A stretch of DNA of 64,000 bases from Alphaproteobacteria bacterium (lineage in GTDB: Bacteria; Pseudomonadota; Alphaproteobacteria; Micavibrionales; Micavibrionaceae): the NCBI GenBank assembly GCA_020848095.1, contig JADLAT010000003.1, forward strand, positions 1 to 64,000, in the 5' to 3' direction. Shown here piece after piece: positions 17,317-26,044 of this stretch (positions are counted from its first letter, which is position 1; every line of letters begins with the position of its first letter). Both the position numbers and the translations under genes were made by a program. The notes below the pieces were generated by a model, which made no database searches, was not told the origin of the DNA, and saw only the letters and a list, made by a program, of their open reading frames with translations.

Positions 17317-18801
17317 TTACGCCGCTTTGCGAAGCATTTGCGGCAGAGTTTCAAATTTGGCAGAGCGCTCTATCACGCCTGCGACCTTAAACACCGTTTC
17401 CTCATCCCACGCCCGGCCAAGAATTTGCAGCCCCAGCGGCAGCCCGCGTGCATCCAGCCCGGCGGGAACGGACATTGCCGGAACGCCAGCCAGATTTGCG
17501 GTAACGGTAAAAACATCGTTCAAATACATTTTCAGCGGGTCGTCTTCGTTTTCACCGATGGGGAACGCTGCTGATGGCGCGGTCGGCGTTAATATAGCAT
17601 CGCATTTTTCGTATGCTGCCGTAAAATCATTTAAAATCAGGCGGCGAACCTTTTGCGCCTTGATGTAATACGCGTCGTAATATCCGGCGGAAAGCACATA
17701 GGTGCCGATCATAATCCGGCGCTTGACCTCTTCGCCAAAGCCCTCGGCGCGAGTCTTGCTATACATCTCTGAGAGGGTGGAGGCCTCTGCGCTCCGGTGG
17801 CCGTAACGTACGCCGTCATACCGCGCAAGATTGGAAGAAGCCTCCGCCGGCGCAATAATATAATAAGTCGGCAGCGCATGTTTTGTGTGAGGCAGGGTAA
17901 TATCCACAATCTCCGCGCCTGCATCTTTAAGCCAGGCAATGCCTTGCTCCCATACGGTATCTATCTCCGCCGGAATACCATCCAGCCTGTATTCCTTGGG
18001 GATTCCGATCTTCAATCCGCGCAAATCCCCGGTCAGGGCGGCGGCAAAATCCGGCACATCCCTCTGGGCCGAAGTGCTGTCCATCGGGTCATGCCCGCTC
18101 ATGGAGCGCAGCATAAGGGCGCAATCTTCAACAGTTCTGGCAATCGGCCCCGGATGGTCGAGGGAAGAAGCAAAAGCAATCACCCCCCAGCGGGAGCAGC
18201 GCCCGTAAGTGGGCTTTATACCCGCAAGACCGCAAAACGCAGCCGGTTGACGGATGGAACCGCCCGTATCCGTAGCCGTTGCACCCATAGCAATCCGGGC
18301 CGCGACCGCCGCCGCCGAACCGCCGGAGGAACCACCGGGGACGAGATCTCGCCCATCATCACCGCGCCACGGATTTATGACATTCCCAAAGGCGCTGGTG
18401 GTGTTTGAAGACCCCATGGCAAACTGGTCCAGATTGGCCTTCCCCAGCATCACCGCGCCATCATCGAATAATTTGCGCGTAACCGTGGATTCATAAGGGG
18501 GGATAAACCCTTTTAGAATATTGCTGGCTGCCGTAGTCTGAACATTATCCGTGCAAAACAAATCCTTGATGGCCAGAGGAATCCCCTCCAGCAGGCCGGC
18601 TTTATCGCCCTTGGCGCGCCGTTTGTCGCTGTTATCCGCTTGAGACAGCGCAATATCCGGGGTCTCTATAATATAGGCATTAAGCTCACGGCGGCTTTCC
18701 ATGGCCTCTATGTGCGCCTGCGTCAACTCGCGCGCCGAAAATTCTTTTTTTTCAAGGGCGTCCAAAGCCGCAGCAATGCTCAGATGGGTCAGCGCCGTCA
18801 T
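17317..18801 (-). CDS. gatA: Aspartyl/glutamyl-tRNA amidotransferase subunit A
   Basis: A 494-residue amidase-signature enzyme. The catalytic Lys is in [11 protein letters not shown], and the Ser-cisSer pair lies in the Gly/Ser-rich segment [13 protein letters not shown] followed by [19 protein letters not shown]. It releases ammonia from glutamine for the GatB active site. The start codon overlaps the stop of gatC by four bases (ATGA), so expression is coupled. Confidence 0.97.
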   Translation of the reverse strand: MTALTHLSIAAALDALEKKEFSARELTQAHIEAMESRRELNAYIIETPDIALSQADNSDKRRAKGDKAGLLEGIPLAIKDLFCTDNVQTTAASNILKGFIPPYESTVTRKLFDDGAVMLGKANLDQFAMGSSNTTSAFGNVINPWRGDDGRDLVPGGSSGGSAAAVAARIAMGATATDTGGSIRQPAAFCGLAGIKPTYGRCSRWGVIAFASSLDHPGPIARTVEDCALMLRSMSGHDPMDSTSAQRDVPDFAAALTGDLRGLKIGIPKEYRLDGIPAEIDTVWEQGIAWLKDAGAEIVDITLPHTKHALPTYYIIAPAEASSNLARYDGVRYGHRSAEASTLSEMYSKTRAEGFGEEVKRRIMIGTYVLSAGYYDAYYIKAQKVRRLILNDFTAAYEKCDAILTPTAPSAAFPIGENEDDPLKMYLNDVFTVTANLAGVPAMSVPAGLDARGLPLGLQILGRAWDEETVFKVAGVIERSAKFETLPQMLRKAA

Positions 18802-19094
18802 GATTGTTGCTCCACGATCTTGGGAACAACGAAGAATCCTTGCGTGTGCTCCGGTGCGTTGGCCAGAATTTTATCCTGATAATTTCCGTCGGTAATGCTG
18901 TCCGCACGCAGGCTCAGCTCGATATTGGCAACATTGGCCAGCGGCTCGATATTATCGGTATTCACCGCGCCCAGTTGCTCCACCCAGTCGATAATCCCGG
19001 AAATCTGTGCCGCAGCACGCTCCAGCTCGGCTTCGTCCATTTCAATATTGGCGAGAGAGGCCACCTTGCGGACCGTCTCTTTATCCATTGACAT
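18798..19094 (-). CDS. gatC: Aspartyl/glutamyl-tRNA amidotransferase subunit C
   Basis: A 98-residue GatC with the expected [18 protein letters not shown] start and a C-terminal FVVPKIVEQ tail. It wraps around GatA and links it to GatB. First gene of the minus-strand gat run, divergent from ruvX with about 130 bases between starts. Confidence 0.95.
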   Translation of the reverse strand: MSMDKETVRKVASLANIEMDEAELERAAAQISGIIDWVEQLGAVNTDNIEPLANVANIELSLRADSITDGNYQDKILANAPEHTQGFFVVPKIVEQQS

Positions 19095-19228
19095 TGTTGC
19101 GTTTCCTCAAGATACAGTTCTTTATAAGCGGTCGGCCTTACGGGCCGTTAGCTTTTTAGCACTATTGAGTGAGGTCGCGCAAGCGGCCTCTTAGGCGGTA
19201 TTATTCAGGTAAAGTAACCGGAAATTTC

Positions 19229-19729
19229 ATGGCAACAGGACTCTTGAAAGATATAGCGCCGGACGTGCCGAAAAAGGGCGCTCTTATGGGGCTGGATATA
19301 GGCAGGAAAACCATTGGTCTGGCGCTTTGCGATCCGGGTCGCAGCTTTGCAACCCCGTTGCAGACCATCAAGCGAACCCGCTTTACCGCCGATATGAGGG
19401 TTCTGGCCGGCATAGCGCAGGAGTTTGAGGTTTCCGGCTTCGTGGCCGGTTATCCACTGGGTATGGATGGACGGGCAGGGCCGCGCTGCCAGTCTGTCCG
19501 CGATTTTGTAGCGGAAATGCTGCGTTTTGAGGATGTCGTCGGCACTCAGCCGTGGGTTGCGCTCTGGGACGAACGGTTATCCACAGTTTCTGTGGAAGAG
19601 TTTGTGGATAATATGGTGGAAAAGCGTAAAAACCGTGTAAATGCAAAATCTTCCGGGCTGATCGATAAGCTGGCCGCCCAGATTATTTTACAAGGGGCGC
19701 TGGATTATATGCAAAGAATCGGGCTCTAG
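19229..19729 (+). CDS. ruvX: Putative pre-16S rRNA nuclease (Holliday-junction resolvase-like)
   Basis: A 166-residue YqgF/RuvX protein. The RNase H-like fold is shown by MGLDIGRKTIGLALCD near residues 19-34, GYPLGMDGRAG in the middle and DERLSTVSVEEF toward the end; the Asp and Glu in these segments are the expected metal ligands. The ATG at 19229 is preferred; an upstream in-frame start at 19169 adds residues without family support. The family is needed for 16S rRNA 5' end maturation. Its end overlaps the convergent metallopeptidase gene by four bases. Confidence 0.9.
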   Translation: MATGLLKDIAPDVPKKGALMGLDIGRKTIGLALCDPGRSFATPLQTIKRTRFTADMRVLAGIAQEFEVSGFVAGYPLGMDGRAGPRCQSVRDFVAEMLRFEDVVGTQPWVALWDERLSTVSVEEFVDNMVEKRKNRVNAKSSGLIDKLAAQIILQGALDYMQRIGL

Positions 19730-20448
19730 CGCGGCGCGCCGTAGCGCATCAATTCGCTGCCGTGGTTGTACATCCAGTAATGCCCTTCGAAATAATCATC
19801 CGAAAGCTTGCGGCACAGATCCCAAAAATCAAGCGAATGATCCAGATGACGAAGATGCGCAACCTCGTGAGCCACCACATAATCCAGTGCCTCATAAGGC
19901 GCAAAAATCAATCGCCATGAATAACAGATATTTCCATCAGAATTGCAGGAACCCCAACGGCTTTTGGTGTCACGTACACTCACATTGTTCAGCGTTTGAC
20001 GGATGCGGCGTGCCTTTTGACGGGAGAGCGCCTCAAGTTCTTCCAGCGCAGCAGCCTTCAAAAAGCGTTGAATACGCGCTTCCGGATCCTTCAGGTTTGT
20101 CAAAACCTTTATCTTATTTGATTTCAACTCTATAGACGTGGTTTTTGAAGTTTTGTCATAGGTGACTTCAACGAGGCGCTCACGCCCGAACACAGGAATA
20201 ACCGCGCCGTTTTTAAATTGAATGGGTTTGGGGAGATTCCGAAGGTTCTCCCGCATCCATTTGTCATGCTCTTCAGCAAAACGATGCGCCCGGCGCATGC
20301 TGGTCCCGGGAGGGAGGACAAGGTGAAACGTACGGTCTTTCGGGTCAAAACGCAAGGCCATCCGCCGCGCTCTCGTGTTACGCTTAACGCGTACGTGAGC
20401 GGGAAACTCAGGCAGTTCAGCTTGGTCGAGCATCATGCGTGCGGGCAT
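19726..20448 (-). CDS. YgjP-like M48 metallopeptidase (DUF45)
   Basis: A 240-residue cytoplasmic protein with the zinc motif HEVAH at residues 194-198, followed by a third histidine-containing segment LDHSLDFWDL; also SRWGSCNSDGNICYSWRLIFAP just before, which is characteristic of the YgjP/SprT-like DUF45 family. I chose the ATG at 20448 (MPARMM...), preceded by AGGAA; an in-frame ATG at 20586 would add 46 residues of no family character. Substrate unknown. Convergent with ruvX. Confidence 0.88.
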   Translation of the reverse strand: MPARMMLDQAELPEFPAHVRVKRNTRARRMALRFDPKDRTFHLVLPPGTSMRRAHRFAEEHDKWMRENLRNLPKPIQFKNGAVIPVFGRERLVEVTYDKTSKTTSIELKSNKIKVLTNLKDPEARIQRFLKAAALEELEALSRQKARRIRQTLNNVSVRDTKSRWGSCNSDGNICYSWRLIFAPYEALDYVVAHEVAHLRHLDHSLDFWDLCRKLSDDYFEGHYWMYNHGSELMRYGAPR

Positions 20449-20772
20449 TATCCGGGTTCCTGTTTCGTTTTGTCGATTATGGCGGCGAGTAAACTGTATT
20501 TTGTTCAAACTGGCAAGTGAAACATCTACTGTACGTCTTATCTGTGCATGAAGAAAACCTTTCAACGTGTTGTTATATATAAACATATTTTTTTAAAAAT
20601 ATTTTCTGTCCGGGTGGGTTGTGCCTACGCAGCACCATTGCGCATGGTTTCCGTATCTCAAGCATTAATTATAGCATGGCGCAAAACGGTTCGCGCGGGG
20701 TTTTGGTAAGATATTTACAGGAAAATTAAACGCTGCTCGGGTCTGCCGTGAATGGCAGGTCGCGCGCGCAAG
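20449..20772. other. Intergenic region between phaZ and the DUF45 gene
   Basis: No gene seen in 324 bases. On the minus strand a TATAAT (20673-20668) could be a -10 box for the metallopeptidase, but no good -35 lies 17 bases upstream. A short CTGCC/GGCAG hairpin follows phaZ without a close T-run. A very AT-rich patch covers 20570-20605. Confidence 0.5.
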
Positions 20773-22155
20773 CTAGTCCGCATCTTCCCGGTGGCTTTCC
20801 TGACGGTTTTCCTTGATCCAGCGGCGAACGGCGGCAATGCCGTGTACGTCTCTGCTGTAAAGCGCGGGCGCAATATCTGGAATGGTTTCAAGGTCTTTGG
20901 CTGGCACAGGGTCGCAATCCGGATCAAACTGACGGATGAAATGCCGGATACGCGGCATAATCTCTTCCCGCCAGCGCCGTCCGTTGAATATGCCGTAATG
21001 ACCGCATTCAAGCTGGAAATGGTGATATTGCTTTTTCTGGGACAGGGAATGGCAAAGCTCATGCGCGGCTGTGGTCTGCCCGCGCGCGGAAATGTCATCA
21101 AGCTCCCCCTCAATGGTCAGCAATGCTGTACGCTCGATATCTTGAGGGCGCACATCCACCAGCTGGTCCGTATGCGGATCACGCCACTTCATACGCCCAC
21201 GGGGCAGGAGGTGACGGATAAAAACGGTTTCAATGGTCTGGAGATAAAACTCCGCCGGAATGTCCATAACGGAAAGATATTCGTTGTAAAACTTGCGGTG
21301 CGCCTCGGCGCTTTCGCCATCGCCTTCTACGAGGTGGCTGTAAAATTTCATATAAGAGCCAACATGACGATCAAGATTCATCGACATAAAACCTGTAAGC
21401 TGCAGGAATCCGGGGTAAACGCGCCGAAAGGCACCGGGGTAATAAAAGGGCACATCATAGACAACACTCTTTTCAAACCAGCTCAATGGCCGCGTTTCGG
21501 CCAGCTCCGTGACTTGAGTTTTAGAAATACGTGTATCCACCGGCCCGCCCATAAGCGTCATGCTCAAGGGCTGGTTCGGGTCTTTCTCCGAGGCCATTAA
21601 AGAAACCGCAGCCAGAACCGGCACGGTGGGCTGACAAACGGCGATAACATGTGTATTGGGGCCCATAAGGCTCATAAATTCGCGGAGATAAGTAATGTAC
21701 GTGTCGAGATTGAACATCTCCTCGGCCAAGGGAACCTGCCGCGCGTCCTCCCAATCGGTGATATAAACATCATGATGCGGCAAAAGCGCTTCAACCGTTC
21801 CCCGTAAAAGGGAGGCATAGTGGCCGGACATGGGGGCAACCAGCAGAATTTTAGGGTCATTCCGCTTTATCCTCCGGCTGAAGTTCAAAAGCCGGCAGAA
21901 TGGTTTTTCCACAATAATTTTTTCAACGACATCAACCTTGCGCCCGTCAATACGCGTTTCCGTCAATCCGAATTCAGGCCTTCCAAAGCGCCGGGTCATC
22001 CGCTCGACCAGTTCCGCGCCAGCGCCAAGCGTACGCCCGGCCTGCGTATAGGAAAGGATATTCCATGGGCTTTGAAAAAGCGTCCGCGTCATCTCGGCCT
22101 GAATACGTACAGGGGTCAAAAGTGCGTGCTGTAATTCATGAAGTTGGTAAAGCAT
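20773..22155 (-). CDS. phaZ: Intracellular polyhydroxyalkanoate depolymerase
   Basis: A 460-residue alpha/beta hydrolase of the intracellular PHB depolymerase family. It starts MLYQLHELQHALLTP; the lipase-like box is unusual in having a cysteine nucleophile, Cys174 in AVCQPTVP, as in the Ralstonia PhaZ1 type. Further family segments are YITDWEDAR, EGELDDISARGQT with the catalytic Asp, and LECGHYGIFNGRRW with the catalytic His. It mobilises stored polyhydroxybutyrate. No synthase (phaC) or phasin gene is in the window. Divergent from the CbiB-like gene. Confidence 0.93.
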   Translation of the reverse strand: MLYQLHELQHALLTPVRIQAEMTRTLFQSPWNILSYTQAGRTLGAGAELVERMTRRFGRPEFGLTETRIDGRKVDVVEKIIVEKPFCRLLNFSRRIKRNDPKILLVAPMSGHYASLLRGTVEALLPHHDVYITDWEDARQVPLAEEMFNLDTYITYLREFMSLMGPNTHVIAVCQPTVPVLAAVSLMASEKDPNQPLSMTLMGGPVDTRISKTQVTELAETRPLSWFEKSVVYDVPFYYPGAFRRVYPGFLQLTGFMSMNLDRHVGSYMKFYSHLVEGDGESAEAHRKFYNEYLSVMDIPAEFYLQTIETVFIRHLLPRGRMKWRDPHTDQLVDVRPQDIERTALLTIEGELDDISARGQTTAAHELCHSLSQKKQYHHFQLECGHYGIFNGRRWREEIMPRIRHFIRQFDPDCDPVPAKDLETIPDIAPALYSRDVHGIAAVRRWIKENRQESHREDAD

Positions 22156-22317
22156 CGGTTGGTCCTTCAGGGTATGAGCCTGTGAAATCGCCTTGATAGC
22201 GGGTCACAAGCCCCATGGCTCATGCTATAGTAAAAATCGTTCGAATCCTATCCCTCATCCGGGATGGAAACATGAAAAATAAATAGTCGCCTGACGCGGC
22301 GTATTCAAGGTCTTTCG

Positions 22318-23352
22318 ATGGAAGAATTTTTATTACAATGGCACGAACAGATCATGGCCCCGGAGCGGGTGCCGGTTGTGCTGCTCGCAATTTTATTATC
22401 CGTTATTTTCGGCATGATTACGGGACCCTTGGCGGGAAATGCCAATCCCTTTTTATGGGTGCTTTATGATACCGTATTTGGCATGTTCGGTGAGAGGCTG
22501 GATAAGCGCCGCCGCACGCATGTGGATCTTTTATTTCGTGGGTTTTTGCTCTGCGCTTTCGTGATTGTCGTCTCGGCGTATATAGGCAAAACGCTGGAAA
22601 CGCTGGCGGCATCTGAGCCGCTTTGGGGGCTGACTCAAGGGCTTATACTCTCGTTCCTGATCAGCAGCGGCAGCATCTGGTTTATCCTCCTGCGGCTTTA
22701 TTTCGCCATGGCGCAAAAAAAAGTCGGGCAGGGCGCGTACTATGCTGTGGCCCGCTCAACCAGGGTGAATCTTGCGGTAAATGATGATTACGGCATAAGC
22801 CGTGCGGCCCTGTCCTTCGCGGCGGTCAGCTTCGATAAGGGGCTGGTTGCCCCAGCCTTATGGTTTATTCTGGGTGGATTTCCGGCCATTTGTATTTACG
22901 GCGGCCTCTCTATGCTGGTCTGGCGCTATGGGAAAAAAGGGTTCGCCAGCGGATTTGGACAAATAGCTCTGGCGCTGGAGAAGCTGATGGGGTTCATGCC
23001 CTCGGTGCTGGCCGCCCTTTATCTGACGCTCGCGGCCCTGTTTACGCCCACAGCGCGGCTGCACAGGGGCGTGGCGGCGTTCTGGGGGCATAAAAACCGC
23101 GCGCCGTATGAGCAGGGCGGCTTGCCGCTGTCGTCCTTGGCGTGGTCGCTGCATGTGGGGCTGGGTGGCGCGGTGCAGGACCTCTCAGGCAGCGCCTTGC
23201 ATTGCGCATGGGTCGGGCCGGAGGGTGCCACAGCCCGCATCACGCATGGTCACATCCGGCGCGGCCTTTATATCAACGTGATTGCTCATATTTTATTTGT
23301 AGCCTCCCTGCTTGCATTGTATATGTGGGCGGGCGTTTTAACGGGGCCATAA
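22318..23352 (+). CDS. CbiB/CobD-like membrane protein
   Basis: A 344-residue protein with about six hydrophobic segments. The central part (residues ~150-250) fits CbiB/CobD: acidic ND-DYG followed by ISRAALSFAA, GLVAPALWFILGG, and a later LEKLMGFMPSVLAAL; the C-terminal WVGPEGATARI also fits. CbiB makes adenosylcobinamide phosphate in cobalamin synthesis. No other cobalamin gene is nearby, so the actual role is uncertain; it may be an ampE/CobD-type protein of other function. Confidence 0.72.
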   Translation: MEEFLLQWHEQIMAPERVPVVLLAILLSVIFGMITGPLAGNANPFLWVLYDTVFGMFGERLDKRRRTHVDLLFRGFLLCAFVIVVSAYIGKTLETLAASEPLWGLTQGLILSFLISSGSIWFILLRLYFAMAQKKVGQGAYYAVARSTRVNLAVNDDYGISRAALSFAAVSFDKGLVAPALWFILGGFPAICIYGGLSMLVWRYGKKGFASGFGQIALALEKLMGFMPSVLAALYLTLAALFTPTARLHRGVAAFWGHKNRAPYEQGGLPLSSLAWSLHVGLGGAVQDLSGSALHCAWVGPEGATARITHGHIRRGLYINVIAHILFVASLLALYMWAGVLTGP

Positions 23353-23381
23353 ACGATTTGGAAAGCTTTTTCACCAAAGGC

Positions 23382-23411
23382 TTGACTTTTCCGCTCTGGT
23401 TCGCTTATTTT
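23382..23411 (+). promoter_or_regulatory. Candidate sigma-70 promoter of rpmB
   Basis: TTGACT (23382-23387), 18-base spacer, TATTTT (23406-23411), about 46 bases before the rpmB start. It lies just after the stop of the CbiB-like gene. Confidence 0.5.
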
Positions 23412-23457
23412 GCGCAACTGATTTCAATCTGACGTAGTTTTTTAAGGATAGACCATT

Positions 23458-23751
23458 ATGAGCCGTCGCTGCATGATTACCGGAAAAGGCGTAATGAGCG
23501 GGAACAATGTTTCTCACGCCAAAAACAGAACACGCCGCAGATTCCTGCCAAATGTTCAGGATACTTCGATTTATAGCGAAGTGCTGAAAAGCTGGATAAA
23601 AATCCGTACAAGCACCTCCGGGCTGCGCACGGTTGAGCATAAAGGCGGTTTTGATGCCTTTATTCAATCGACGGCAAAAACCAAGCTGGACCCGGCTTTG
23701 CGTTCTGTGAAGACAAAAATTGAAAAGGCGCTTGGCAAGAAAGCGGCCTGA
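23458..23751 (+). CDS. rpmB: 50S ribosomal protein L28
   Basis: A 97-residue basic protein with the L28 start SRRCMITGKGVMSGNNVSHA and the KNRTRRRFLPN segment. The alphaproteobacterial C-terminal extension ends KALGKKAA. RBS AAGGA upstream. Own promoter and terminator make it a monocistronic unit. Confidence 0.97.
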   Translation: MSRRCMITGKGVMSGNNVSHAKNRTRRRFLPNVQDTSIYSEVLKSWIKIRTSTSGLRTVEHKGGFDAFIQSTAKTKLDPALRSVKTKIEKALGKKAA

Positions 23752-23774
23752 TTCGTGATAACAATCTAAAAAAC

Positions 23775-23803
23775 GCCCGCCGGATTTCATGGCGGGCTTT
23801 TTT
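23775..23803 (+). terminator. Rho-independent terminator of rpmB
   Basis: Perfect stem GCCCGCC/GGCGGGC with loop GGATTTCAT followed by six T. It ends only 16 bases before the tgt start, so tgt must have its own promoter within or past the hairpin, or depend on readthrough. Confidence 0.9.
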
Positions 23804-23819
23804 GTTTCGGTGACCTTAA

Positions 23820-25001
23820 ATGCTTGATTACCCCGAATTTTCATTTGATATTCACCACACAGATTCCAAAAGCAAGGCGCGGCTGGGGCGGCTTAAAACG
23901 CCACATGGCACAATAGAAACCCCCAATTATATTTTCTGCGGCACCAAGGCGGCGATCAAGGGGCTTTCCCCGGCGCAGATGATAGAGGCGCGCACGGATA
24001 TTATTTTATCCAATACATACCATCTTATGCTGCGCCCCGGCGCCGATCTGGTGGAGCGCATGGGCGGCCTTCATAAATTCATGGGCTGGAACGGGCCTCT
24101 TTTAACAGATAGTGGCGGTTTTCAGGTGTTTTCGCTTGGCGAAGGCACCATGGCGGATGAGATCAAAGGCCGAAATCGCGGCCATGATAACAAAAATCTG
24201 CTGGAAATTACGGAGGAGGGCTGCGTTTTTCGCTCCTATGTCGATGGCCGGAAAATAAAACTCACCCCCGAAAGCGCAATGGAAATTCAGCGTAAACTGG
24301 GCGCTGATCTTCTGATGCAGTTTGATGAATGCACGCCCTATCATGTCACAAAGGACTATACCGCACGCTCTATGGAGATGAGCATACGCTGGGGGGATCG
24401 CTGCCTTGTGGAATTTGAACGCCGCGATAACGGCGCCCAAGCCCTCTACGGCATAATTCAGGGTGGCGTCTATGGCGATTTGCGGCGTATATCTGCCGAA
24501 TACACAAAAGACAGGCCTTTCTTCGGCACGGCTGTGGGGGGCTGTCTCGGCGGCAGTGATGAAGAAATGGAAACGGTGGTGGCTGCCAGCTTGCCATACG
24601 CGCACCCCGCCCGACCTGTGCATTTTCTGGGGATAGGCAAGATCAAGGACGTGTTTCGTTTCGTTCGCATGGGCGTGGATACCTTCGATTGCGTTATCCC
24701 AACCCGGCTGGCGCGGCACGGCACGGCTTTGCTAAAGGGCGCGCCCGGTGAAAGCATTAACCTGAACAATGCCCGCTACCGGGAAGATCAATCACCGCTG
24801 GATGAGGGGAATAATCTGGAAGCATCCTCATCTTTCTCAAAGGCCTATATTCACCACCTGCTGAAATGCGAAGAATTGCTGGCCATGCAGATTCTGGCCC
24901 AGCACAACGTAGCGACCATAAATCGCCTGATGCGGGAAATCCGCCTTGCCATCAAAACCGGTACGCTGGATGCTCTGGAAAAGGAGTGGCTCGGCTCATA
25001 A
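23820..25001 (+). CDS. tgt: Queuine tRNA-ribosyltransferase, zinc-site variant
   Basis: A 393-residue tRNA-guanine transglycosylase that exchanges guanine 34 for the queuine precursor in GUN-anticodon tRNAs. Catalytic residues are visible: Asp97 in DSGGFQVFSLG and Asp290 in FDCVIPTRLARHG. The zinc site normally reads CxCxxC followed by a His about 25 residues later. Here the stretch after PLDE (residues ~330-337) is GNNLEASS, so all three cysteines are missing, while His362 is kept. The enzyme may have lost zinc. No strong ribosome binding site is seen at the ATG. Confidence 0.95.
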   Translation: MLDYPEFSFDIHHTDSKSKARLGRLKTPHGTIETPNYIFCGTKAAIKGLSPAQMIEARTDIILSNTYHLMLRPGADLVERMGGLHKFMGWNGPLLTDSGGFQVFSLGEGTMADEIKGRNRGHDNKNLLEITEEGCVFRSYVDGRKIKLTPESAMEIQRKLGADLLMQFDECTPYHVTKDYTARSMEMSIRWGDRCLVEFERRDNGAQALYGIIQGGVYGDLRRISAEYTKDRPFFGTAVGGCLGGSDEEMETVVAASLPYAHPARPVHFLGIGKIKDVFRFVRMGVDTFDCVIPTRLARHGTALLKGAPGESINLNNARYREDQSPLDEGNNLEASSSFSKAYIHHLLKCEELLAMQILAQHNVATINRLMREIRLAIKTGTLDALEKEWLGS

Positions 25002-25132
25002 CCGAAAAAAATACAAGACGGATCGCCAGTATCCCAAAATTACCGGTTTTTTATTAACCCATCATTTATGATTTCTGTATAATTTGTGATGGGGGTTTTT
25101 CATCCCGGCTCTAAAAACAGGCAGGAGCGCAC

Positions 25133-26044
25133 ATGGCGCATGATTACGATCTCTACGAAGAACTGGGCAGCCTCAATACCTTGCTGGGCGCTTACCACGA
25201 CTGGTTTTTCAATGTTTTAAACTGCGCCCTCTATGCAAAGGACAATGCCGGGCCTGCCATTTCTCCGATTCCTGGCCTGTTCGTAGAAACACTCGGCTCG
25301 ATGATCGTCGAAACTGATGGAGAAGTTCAGGAAGTCGATATCGTGAGAAAGCTGGAGGCGCAGCATCATGAGCTTGAGGCCTGCGCAAAGGATATTTATA
25401 ACACCGGAACTCTTAATCCCGCAAAATTCGATGAATTTACAAATTTGTTTAAGACGTTCATCAGCGGCATTCAGAAAAGCTGCCAGAATCTTATCCTCGA
25501 AGAATGGGGGCTGGATGTTCTCACGGGCCTGAAAAACAGCCGTATCATGGTGCAGGAACTTTCTCAGGAGATGGAGAGACTCTCCCGCCACGGCCTTTCT
25601 TTTTCGCTGGTTCTGGCCAGAATTGATGATTTTCAGGAATTAAAAAAGACATTGGGACAGGCAGAGGCAGACCGTTATCTCAAAATGATCGCCAGCTTTA
25701 TCCGCCGTAGCTTACGCTCCTTTGACACGGCTTACCGCTTTGACGGCCATCATTTCGTTATGGCGTTGAAGCAGGCGGATCTTCTGGGCGGAAAAAAAGC
25801 GATCGAAAGACTGGGAGATCAGCTGGAAAAATCAGGAATAAAATATGAAGTGGCTGGTGAAAAACGTATGCTGACCATGTCCTGTTGCGTTTCCGAGCCG
25901 TTGCCGGATGATAAAATACTGAAACTACTGGAAGATCTAGGGAAGGATCTGGATACGCAGGCTAAGGAATTCGGCGTTGTCCTGACATATCACGAGGTGA
26001 GCCCTTTGCAGCGCTTTATCCAGACGGGACAAAAAAACACATGA
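25133..26044 (+). CDS. Degenerate GGDEF-domain protein
   Basis: A 303-residue cytoplasmic protein. Residues ~1-120 are helical and unknown, containing AYHDWFFNVLNCALY; residues ~127-290 are a GGDEF domain (LDVLTGLKNSR start, then SLVLARIDDFQELKKTLG). The active-site loop reads RFDGHHF (residues 202-208) where an active cyclase has R-x-GGDEF, so the metal-binding Asp/Glu are both histidine. It should not make c-di-GMP but may bind a nucleotide or partner. Its stop overlaps the start of a histidine kinase gene (ATGA), so the two probably act together. Confidence 0.88.
   Translation: MAHDYDLYEELGSLNTLLGAYHDWFFNVLNCALYAKDNAGPAISPIPGLFVETLGSMIVETDGEVQEVDIVRKLEAQHHELEACAKDIYNTGTLNPAKFDEFTNLFKTFISGIQKSCQNLILEEWGLDVLTGLKNSRIMVQELSQEMERLSRHGLSFSLVLARIDDFQELKKTLGQAEADRYLKMIASFIRRSLRSFDTAYRFDGHHFVMALKQADLLGGKKAIERLGDQLEKSGIKYEVAGEKRMLTMSCCVSEPLPDDKILKLLEDLGKDLDTQAKEFGVVLTYHEVSPLQRFIQTGQKNT

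Noticed and set aside
20715..21113. Open frames on both strands overlapping phaZ
   Set aside because: Shadows of the PHB depolymerase gene, which has clear family motifs in its own frame.
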